Below, one piece after another: positions 6,206-11,751 of a DNA stretch of 11,751 nucleotides. The stretch spans positions 1-11,751 of the forward strand of contig JABDPP010000378.1 of assembly GCA_013042765.1 (NCBI GenBank), read 5' to 3'. The notes beneath the pieces are model-generated. The model had not been told where the DNA came from. It made no database searches and saw only the letters and a program-made list of their open reading frames with translations. The stretch comes from Litoreibacter sp. GTDB lineage: Bacteria > Pseudomonadota > Alphaproteobacteria > Rhodobacterales > Rhodobacteraceae. Position 1 is the stretch's first letter. Each line of letters starts with the position of its first letter. A program made the translations under genes and the position numbers.

Positions 6206-7474
6206 TCAGCCGAACATGTCCGAGGTGATGCCGGCATACCAGCCGACGGATTCCTCGTATGTGGCCTTGCGCAGCGCGGCATCCTCACCGGTCTGCGAGA
6301 TGAACCCATCCACCTTGGCGATCTTCTCGGCAGTGGCCTCGTAGGTGGCCCCGACCTTGACGCCATTCTCGGTGTCGATCAGCGACCAGCAGGTGTTGGA
6401 GAATTTTGCCGGGAACACTTTCGAGCCGGTGAGCGCGCCGCGCACGGCATTTGCGCAAACCTTGGCCTGGCTGTTTGCCGAGAAGCCGGACTTGGGCATG
6501 TCACCCTGTTGCGACGCGTCGCCGAGCACGTAGATATCACCGTCGGCCTTTGAGGACATATCGGCCGCGTTGACCGGGGCCCAGTTGCCATCGGTGACAC
6601 CAGCCAACTCCGCAATTCGTCCGGCTTTCATAGCCGGGATCACGTTACAGGCGTCTACCTTGGTCTCCTCACCATCAATGGTGACAGTCATGGCCGCCGG
6701 GTTCACTGACACGTCGCTGCCGCCGAAATCCGGTCCGATCCAATCGACCATGCCTTCATAATTGTCGGCCCAGCCTTCCTGGAACAGTGCCATCTTGGAG
6801 AACTTCGGCTTCGGATCGGCGACGATGATCTTTGCGGTCGGGTTATTTGCCTTCAGCAGATGCGCCACCATCGAGACCCGCTCGTAGGGCCCGGGAGGGC
6901 AACGGAACGGGTTGGGCGGGGCCACCATGGCGAAAGTTCCGCCTGCGGGCATTGCCATGATCTGCGCTTTAAGAAGTTCGGTCTGCGAGCCCGCCTTGTA
7001 AGCGTGCGGCATCGCATTCTGGGCGCTCAGATCCCAGCCTTCAACGGCGCCATCAACGAAATCGATGCCAGGGCTCAGGATCAGCTTGTCATAGGGCACG
7101 GCCCCACCGCCTGCGAGCGCGACCGTCTTGGCGTCACGATCCACGCCGGTCGCCCAGTCATGAACGACGTTGATTCCGTACTCGACCGCAAGCGTGCCGT
7201 AGGAATGGGCGATCGAGCCGATATCGCGGAAACCGCCGAGATAAAGGTTCGAGAAGAAACAGGTATAATAGGTACGTGTCGGCTCGATCAGTGTAACATC
7301 GATCTCGCCCTTGCTGTCTTTGGCGATGTAGCGGGCAGCTGTTGCGCCGCCTGCACCGCCGCCCACCACGACCACGCGAGGTTTGCCGTGGCCGCCAGCC
7401 TTGACCATCGGTGCCGAAAGCGAGGCGCTTGCCGCCGTCGCCGTCGCAATGAAATGCCGTCTGTTCAGTTTCAT
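6206..7474 (-). CDS. soxF: SoxF, FCSD-type sulfide dehydrogenase flavoprotein
   Basis: A 422-residue periplasmic flavoprotein related to the FccB subunit of flavocytochrome c sulfide dehydrogenase. It has a Tat signal, LNRRHFIAT (3-11), with cleavage near residue 26-30. A Rossmann FAD site VVVVGGGAGGATAARY follows at 34-49. C72 in YYTCFFSN corresponds to the cysteine that covalently binds FAD in FccB. C192 in FRCPPGPYE and C362 in NTCWSL correspond to its redox-active pair. A second FAD-contact motif DIYVLGDASQ lies at 313-322. In Paracoccus, SoxF has sulfide dehydrogenase activity and supports reactivation of the SoxYZ carrier. The ATG at 7474 is preferred over one 24 codons upstream: it begins the Tat signal and has GGGAGA (7481-7486) six bases before it, while the longer form would overlap the end of soxE. 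It follows soxE after 25 bases. Confidence 0.95.
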   Translation of the reverse strand: MKLNRRHFIATATAASASLSAPMVKAGGHGKPRVVVVGGGAGGATAARYIAKDSKGEIDVTLIEPTRTYYTCFFSNLYLGGFRDIGSIAHSYGTLAVEYGINVVHDWATGVDRDAKTVALAGGGAVPYDKLILSPGIDFVDGAVEGWDLSAQNAMPHAYKAGSQTELLKAQIMAMPAGGTFAMVAPPNPFRCPPGPYERVSMVAHLLKANNPTAKIIVADPKPKFSKMALFQEGWADNYEGMVDWIGPDFGGSDVSVNPAAMTVTIDGEETKVDACNVIPAMKAGRIAELAGVTDGNWAPVNAADMSSKADGDIYVLGDASQQGDMPKSGFSANSQAKVCANAVRGALTGSKVFPAKFSNTCWSLIDTENGVKVGATYEATAEKIAKVDGFISQTGEDAALRKATYEESVGWYAGITSDMFG

Positions 7475-7499
7475 TCTCGTTCTCCCTTTCAATTTTTTA

Positions 7500-8207
7500 T
7501 TATTCTGGTTTCGCAAAATATGCAGCCAGCGCCGCGATCTCCTCATCGGAGAGACGTCCGGCCATCATTTGCATGACCGGGTGGGGCCTCAGTTTACGCT
7601 TGTAGGCATGCATGGCTACTACAAAATCTTCCTCCGGCCAGAGCGTGATCGACGGAATGCCCTCATCTGCGCCGTCAGTCTGGTGACAGGTGGTGCATTC
7701 GTTCGACAGGTACTCGCCGTATTCCGGGTCGCCCTGAATCGCGAGGATTGCCGGATCGAGATCATGATCCGTGCCAAGCGCCGTTGGTTCCGCTTCAGGA
7801 ATATTCGACGGATCGTCGGAGAAGGTGCGAAGATAGGCCAGCACGTCCGCGCGATCCTGTTCCTTCTTCAGGCCGCGAAAGCTCATCCGTGTTCCCGATA
7901 CCAGCACCCGGGGGTTTTCGATGTAAGCGTCGAGTGTTTCGCGCGTCCAGATCAACCCGTCCGCACCGGCGCGCTTGATCGACTTTGAATAGGGAAAACC
8001 CTCGAGCTCGGCTGCCATGCGTCCGAATACGCCATTCAGGTGGGGCCCAATTCTGTTCTTGGCACCCTCACCCACCTGATGGCATCCGCCACATTTGGCA
8101 AAAACCACTGCACCCCGCTCGGGATCACCAGCGACCTCCCCAAAAGAGGCCCTCGCCGCGAGGAGTGCGACAAGGGCCAGTGGGAGAAGTTTAGAGAACC
8201 GCGGCAT
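7500..8207 (-). CDS. soxE: SoxE, exported diheme cytochrome c
   Basis: A 235-residue cytochrome with a Sec signal (1-23) and two c-type haem sites. The N-terminal class I domain (about 28-131) has CGGCH at 39-43 and probable axial methionine M108 in TRMSF. The C-terminal domain has CTTCH at 171-175, with candidate methionines at 212-215. The length fits the roughly 25-kDa SoxE of Paracoccus. The likely role is electron transfer, possibly as partner of the flavoprotein SoxF, in the manner of the cytochrome and flavin subunits of flavocytochrome c. The N-terminal domain closely resembles the C-terminal domain of SoxD (both have CHQVGE-AKNR-GP-LNG and MSF-GLKKE), pointing to an internal duplication in the cluster. 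The gene starts five bases after the soxD stop, with GGAG inside the end of soxD, so coupling is likely. Confidence 0.92.
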   Translation of the reverse strand: MPRFSKLLPLALVALLAARASFGEVAGDPERGAVVFAKCGGCHQVGEGAKNRIGPHLNGVFGRMAAELEGFPYSKSIKRAGADGLIWTRETLDAYIENPRVLVSGTRMSFRGLKKEQDRADVLAYLRTFSDDPSNIPEAEPTALGTDHDLDPAILAIQGDPEYGEYLSNECTTCHQTDGADEGIPSITLWPEEDFVVAMHAYKRKLRPHPVMQMMAGRLSDEEIAALAAYFAKPE

Positions 8208-8212
8208 CGCTC

Positions 8213-9223
8213 TTACTCCGCGAAAGTCTGGAGATATTGCGTGACGGCCTCGATATCGCTCTCTTTCTTCAAACCGTTGAAGGACATCTTGGTGCCTTTC
8301 ATATATTTCTTCGGCTTGGCCAGAAACGCCGCCAACTCCTCGGCATTCCAGACCAGCCCTTCCTCTGCCTTGGACTTCAGAGCCTTGGAATATTTGAAGC
8401 CTTCCACCTTACCTGCAGCGGCCCCAACAATCCCATTGAGGGTTGGACCCGTACGGTTCTTGGCTTTCTCGCCAACCTGATGGCAGGACTTACACTTCTT
8501 GAACACCTTTTCGCCTTTGGCCACCATCTCCGGATCAACCGCGGCAACCTCGACCACAGGAGCCTCTTCTTTGACTTCCACAGCCGCTTGTTCCGCGCCC
8601 TCTTCGTCTGGCGTCACATCAAGAACCCGCGCGCGCATGGTCACTTCGACCGCATCCTTGCAGTTTTCCATGCAAGGCTCACCGATCCATTTGGAAAGCT
8701 CCATCTCTACGCGATCATCGACGATGAACCCTTCAGCATTGGGCAGTTCGAAGGCGGCGAGGTTGTCCTGATCGAGCACAAAGTCGTCATCCACCAGATC
8801 GTTCGAAAAAAGGATGTAAGCCACGATCGCGTAGACCTCATCGGGCGCCAGAGATTGCGCGTCGCCAAAGGGCATCGAGCGGTTGATATAGTCCCAGGCG
8901 GTCGACAAGTGCGGCCAGTAGCTGCCCACGGTCTTCAACGGGTCCTCGTCGGCCAGCGTGTCCCAGCCGCCGGCAAGCTTAGGCCAGTTGTCCACCCCTT
9001 CGGCGAAGTCACCGTGGCAGGCCGCACATTTTTCGGCGAAGACCTCCTCACCGGTCAGAACATCACCCGAGCCTGAGGGAAGCCCGGTCCCGTCGGGGCT
9101 GACATCCAGATCCCACGCTGCGATTTCCTCGGGCAGAGCTGGACGCCCGATCCCGAAGCCGTCAGCGTAGGCGGGCGCGGCCAGAAGTGCCAAGGCCGTG
9201 GTAAGGTTAAGAAACTTCGACAT
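8213..9223 (-). CDS. soxD: SoxD, diheme cytochrome subunit of sulfane dehydrogenase
   Basis: A 336-residue periplasmic diheme cytochrome c that accepts electrons from the molybdenum subunit SoxC. The SoxCD complex oxidises the sulfane sulfur bound to SoxY in the full Sox pathway. A Sec signal spans 1-20 (cleavage after AYA). Haem domain 1 has CAACHG at 66-71 and M117 in RSMPFG. A PCMENC pair at 183-188 probably forms a disulfide. An acidic, valine-rich linker at about 205-230 leads to haem domain 2, with CKSCH at 244-248 and M313 in TKMSF. The ATG at 9223 is chosen because GGGGAGG ends six bases upstream; an in-frame ATG five codons earlier precedes that site. The gene overlaps the end of soxC by 17 bases, fitting equal synthesis of the two subunits. 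Confidence 0.96.
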   Translation of the reverse strand: MSKFLNLTTALALLAAPAYADGFGIGRPALPEEIAAWDLDVSPDGTGLPSGSGDVLTGEEVFAEKCAACHGDFAEGVDNWPKLAGGWDTLADEDPLKTVGSYWPHLSTAWDYINRSMPFGDAQSLAPDEVYAIVAYILFSNDLVDDDFVLDQDNLAAFELPNAEGFIVDDRVEMELSKWIGEPCMENCKDAVEVTMRARVLDVTPDEEGAEQAAVEVKEEAPVVEVAAVDPEMVAKGEKVFKKCKSCHQVGEKAKNRTGPTLNGIVGAAAGKVEGFKYSKALKSKAEEGLVWNAEELAAFLAKPKKYMKGTKMSFNGLKKESDIEAVTQYLQTFAE

Positions 9224-10475
9224 TTTCTGCCTCCCCATTGGGGCGCACCCACCAGGTCTGGATGCAGTTGTTGTGGTAGATCGAATTCAACCCGCGCACC
9301 TCGCGCAGCTGCGCCTTGGTGGGCTGCACATAGCCGGTCTCGTCCATGGCGCGGGACTGCAGCAGCATCTCCTCGCCATCCCAATCGGTGTCGAGATAGA
9401 AACGGGTCAGCGCCATCTTCTCGCCGGGCTTGGCGAGACGCGCGGTCTCCCATGTCTTGCCACCGTCTTTCGACACATCAACACGGGTAATCGCTCCGCG
9501 ACCCGACCAAGCGAGCCCCGTAATAACCAGCGGCCCCTTGCCATGGGTGATCGGTGACTGCGGCGAGGGCGAGGTAACGACGGATTTGGCATCCATCTCC
9601 CAGGTCCACTTGCGGGACCTGCCGTCCTCCAGCGTGTCGGTGTATTTCGAGGTCTCTTCGCGGCTCTCAACGGGTCTGTCCATCACCTCGATGCGGCGGA
9701 GCCACTTGACCCACATGTTGCCTTCCCAGCCGGGCACCACGAGACGCACGGGGTAGCCGTGCTCTTTGCGCAGAGCTTCGCCATTGGCCTTGAAGGCCAC
9801 CAGCACGTCGTCCAGCGCCTTCTCCATCGGGATCGAACGCCCGTTCGAGGAGGCATCCGCGCCTTCCACGTAGACCCACTTGTCGGCAAGATCCCCCGCG
9901 GCGCCCAAGCCCGCCTCTTCGAGGATCGTCCGCAGGGGCACGCCGGTATATTCCATGTTGTGGATCATCCCGTGGGTGAACTGCGCGCCGTTTAGCTGCG
10001 CCCCCGCCCATTCCATGCCGGTATTCGCCGCGCACTCGCAGAAATAGACATGGTTCTCGCGTGGGAAGCGTTCCAGATCAGCGTAGCTGAAGACCAGCGG
10101 GGCATCGACCAACCCGTTGATCATCAGACGGTAATCCTGCTTCTTAAGCTCGATCGCACCGGAGTGGTGGCGCTCAAACGCACAGCCTTGTGGAGTAATG
10201 GTGCCGTCCAGCGCGTGGATCGGTGTGAAGTTGATCGAGCTGATCGTATCAGCGGTCAGCCACTCCACGTTGCGGCGAATGACGTCGCTTTCATATTCGA
10301 TCGGCAGGCCGTAGGGCGTGGCGTCCACGCCGTCGCCCAAGCCGCTGGCCCAGGGTTGCACTTCGGTGATCAGCGGATCCGGCGTGTCGGCTTTTGCCGC
10401 ACCTGCGCCAGCCATTAAGGCCGTTCCCGCTGCTGCGCCGCGCAGGAAACTGCGCCGTGAGGGTCCGTTGGACAT
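9207..10475 (-). CDS. soxC: SoxC, molybdopterin subunit of sulfane dehydrogenase
   Basis: A 422-residue periplasmic molybdoenzyme of the sulfite oxidase family. The Tat signal SRRSFLRG lies at 6-13 with cleavage near AKA (26-29), needed because the molybdenum cofactor is inserted before export. The oxidoreductase domain holds the cofactor ligand, most likely C148 in CECAANTG (146-153), aligning with the CxGN of sulfite oxidases. Further signatures are GAQFTHGM (163-170), PVRLVVPGWEGNMWVKWL (242-259) and RRIEVMDRP (260-268), then a C-terminal dimerisation domain with SGRGAITRVDVSKDGGKTW (324-342). With SoxD it performs the six-electron oxidation of SoxY-bound sulfane sulfur. The start at 10475 has GGAGGA (10480-10485) four bases upstream. 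An alternative ATG at 10499 overlaps the soxB stop as ATGA, lacks a good ribosome site and would put eight extra residues before the Tat signal. Confidence 0.96.
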   Translation of the reverse strand: MSNGPSRRSFLRGAAAGTALMAGAGAAKADTPDPLITEVQPWASGLGDGVDATPYGLPIEYESDVIRRNVEWLTADTISSINFTPIHALDGTITPQGCAFERHHSGAIELKKQDYRLMINGLVDAPLVFSYADLERFPRENHVYFCECAANTGMEWAGAQLNGAQFTHGMIHNMEYTGVPLRTILEEAGLGAAGDLADKWVYVEGADASSNGRSIPMEKALDDVLVAFKANGEALRKEHGYPVRLVVPGWEGNMWVKWLRRIEVMDRPVESREETSKYTDTLEDGRSRKWTWEMDAKSVVTSPSPQSPITHGKGPLVITGLAWSGRGAITRVDVSKDGGKTWETARLAKPGEKMALTRFYLDTDWDGEEMLLQSRAMDETGYVQPTKAQLREVRGLNSIYHNNCIQTWWVRPNGEAENVEVS

Positions 10476-10495
10476 GTTCTCCTCCGTCTTCTTGT

Positions 10496-11751
10496 TCATG
10501 CGCCGACGACCGCGACGCTGTTGTTCGGGGACACGGAAACCGTGCCTTGCTTGCGGATGTGGCTCTCGACCACATCCCAGATCTGTGGGCCTTCCGTGCC
10601 CTCGTTGACGCTGGCCCAGCCAGCAATTTGATAGGTCTTGGCCGGATCGATCTTCTCGCCGGTCTTCAGCAGCGTCATCTCGGTGATGCGGCTGCCCTGC
10701 GGCTTGGTGATGTCGATCCGGTAGCCGAGCCCACCGGTGCGCACCATGTCACCGCCCTGCTGGTAATAGGGATCGGGGTTGAACAGGTTGTCGGCCACGT
10801 CCTCGAGGACCACATGCAGGAATTCGCCGGTCATCTCCGTGCGGTAGGCCTGCCCGTAGGTCATCGAGGTAACGTTCCAGATATCCTCGCGGGTGATGTC
10901 CTGCCCCGGCAGGATCGAAGGCCCCCAGCGCACGCCGGGTGACAGCGCGATATCGGCATCACGTTCGGAAATCAGGGCGTCGCAAATGAGATCGTCCCAT
11001 GTTCCGTTGAAGTTCCCGCGGCGGTAGAGCAGCGAGTCGGTCTTGCCGATCACCTCCGAAAGCTGGTCCGCGTAGGGCGCGCGCTGTTCATCGATTAGGG
11101 CCGCGACTTCTGGATCCGGCGTGATAACGTCGGAGAAGATCGGGATCAGCTTGTGCCGGAAGCCCATCATGCGCCCGTCCCGCACGTCGAGATCGACCCG
11201 GCTGACGAATTTTCCGTTCGATCCCGAAGCCACGATGATCGTCTCACCGACAAGCGCGGGTTCGGGCAGTGCATCATGTGTGTGCCCCGACAGGATCACG
11301 TCAATCCCGCTCACGATGCTGGCCATCTGCTTGTCCACATCGAAACCGTTATGGCTGAGGCAAACGACCAGTTCGGCCCCCATGCCGCGCACCTCGTCGA
11401 CCATCTCCTGCATGCGCTCGTCGCGAATGCCAAAGGAGTATTCGGGGAACATCCAGCCGGGGTTCGCGATCGGCATATAGGGGAACGCCTGTCCGATCAC
11501 GGCGATCTTGGCGCCGCCACGCTCGAACCATGTGTAGGGTTCGAAATTCTCGGCCGGCTCGTCCCATTCGGCGTCGAAGATGTTCTGTCCCAGTGCCGGG
11601 AAGCCCATGTTTTCGATGTGCTCAAGCACGCGTTCGGTGCCGAGCGTGAATTCCCAGTGGAAGGTCATCGCGTCGGGCTTGAGAAGCCCCATGGCATTGA
11701 CGACATCCTGCCCGCCGGTGTGATAGCAGCCATAGGAGCCGTGCCATGTGT
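10496..11751 (-). CDS. soxB: SoxB, thiosulfohydrolase, 5' end outside the window
   Basis: The last 417 residues of SoxB, the dimanganese enzyme that hydrolyses the sulfonate group off SoxY-cysteine-S-thiosulfonate and releases sulfate in the periplasm. It belongs to the 5'-nucleotidase/calcineurin-like phosphoesterase superfamily. The frame is open from the right edge, beginning TWHGSYGCYHTGGQDVVN, so the ATG at 11692 is internal. Visible metallophosphatase motifs are HWEFTLG (about 11659-11639), LSHNGFD (11359-11339) and SGHTHD (11290-11273). The 5'-nucleotidase C-terminal domain follows, with GGDMVRTGGLGY and AGWASVNEG. The family is about 560 residues, so roughly 140-150 are missing, including the signal peptide and the first metal ligands. 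It ends 20 bases before soxC. The rest of the operon (soxXYZA and regulators) is expected to the right. Confidence 0.97.
   Translation of the reverse strand, partial: TWHGSYGCYHTGGQDVVNAMGLLKPDAMTFHWEFTLGTERVLEHIENMGFPALGQNIFDAEWDEPAENFEPYTWFERGGAKIAVIGQAFPYMPIANPGWMFPEYSFGIRDERMQEMVDEVRGMGAELVVCLSHNGFDVDKQMASIVSGIDVILSGHTHDALPEPALVGETIIVASGSNGKFVSRVDLDVRDGRMMGFRHKLIPIFSDVITPDPEVAALIDEQRAPYADQLSEVIGKTDSLLYRRGNFNGTWDDLICDALISERDADIALSPGVRWGPSILPGQDITREDIWNVTSMTYGQAYRTEMTGEFLHVVLEDVADNLFNPDPYYQQGGDMVRTGGLGYRIDITKPQGSRITEMTLLKTGEKIDPAKTYQIAGWASVNEGTEGPQIWDVVESHIRKQGTVSVSPNNSVAVVGA

Noticed and set aside
6860..9076. Plus-strand open frames opposite soxF, soxE and soxD
   Set aside because: Histidine- and arginine-rich low-information translations typical of the strand opposite GC-rich genes; no ribosome sites or domains seen.
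1..11751. CRISPR arrays, tRNA or rRNA genes, insertion sequences, attachment sites
   Set aside because: No regularly spaced repeats, tRNA-like cloverleaf segments, transposase-like proteins or terminal inverted repeats were noticed on reading; the window is nearly all coding.

Overview
The window is a sulfur-oxidation (sox) locus from an alphaproteobacterium, most likely of the Rhodobacterales (Roseobacter/Paracoccus relatives). Three things point there: high GC content, a single-enzyme C4-pathway 5-aminolevulinate synthase, and the gene order soxB-C-D-E-F with full-length SoxCD. The genus cannot be fixed from the sequence alone. Genes fill nearly all of the window. The longest gene-free stretch is 162 bases (2371-2532), so no unexplained gap exceeds 300 bases.

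Left edge (1-507): the 3' end of a YcaQ-like winged-helix DNA glycosylase gene, unrelated to sulfur. Next come two plus-strand transcription units. Unit 1 (589-2370) encodes two short YeeE/YedE-type membrane proteins and a cytoplasmic Blh-type persulfide dioxygenase, and ends at a hairpin (2446-2475). Unit 2 (2533-4417) encodes two exported metallo-beta-lactamase-fold proteins. One has a Tat signal and a complete metal site; the other has a Sec signal and a degenerate metal site. Each unit starts behind a copy of the same 16-base motif (544-559 and 2500-2515, 13 of 16 bases identical). The motif fits the ATTC-N8-GAAT operator of the persulfide-sensing ArsR-family repressors SqrR/BigR. No such regulator is encoded inside the window.

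Right part (4448-11751, all minus strand, transcribed right to left): soxB (its 5' end lies beyond the window), soxC, soxD, soxE, soxF, an exported DUF302 protein and hemA. The intervals are short or overlapping, apart from 91 bases between soxF and the DUF302 gene. The minus-strand block converges on unit 2 at about 4418-4447, where a perfect 9-bp stem lies.

How it fits together: SoxB releases sulfate from the sulfur carrier SoxYZ. SoxCD oxidises the remaining sulfane sulfur. SoxE and SoxF are a diheme cytochrome and a sulfide-dehydrogenase-type flavoprotein. HemA would supply haem for the four c-type haem sites encoded here plus others in the rest of the cluster. The plus-strand genes look like a sulfane-sulfur uptake and detoxification module controlled by persulfide. 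The most interesting points are the paired operators, the intact/degenerate pair of exported MBL proteins, hemA placed behind soxF and DUF302, and a hairpin plus T-tract at 6158-6203 that is oriented as an antisense terminator.
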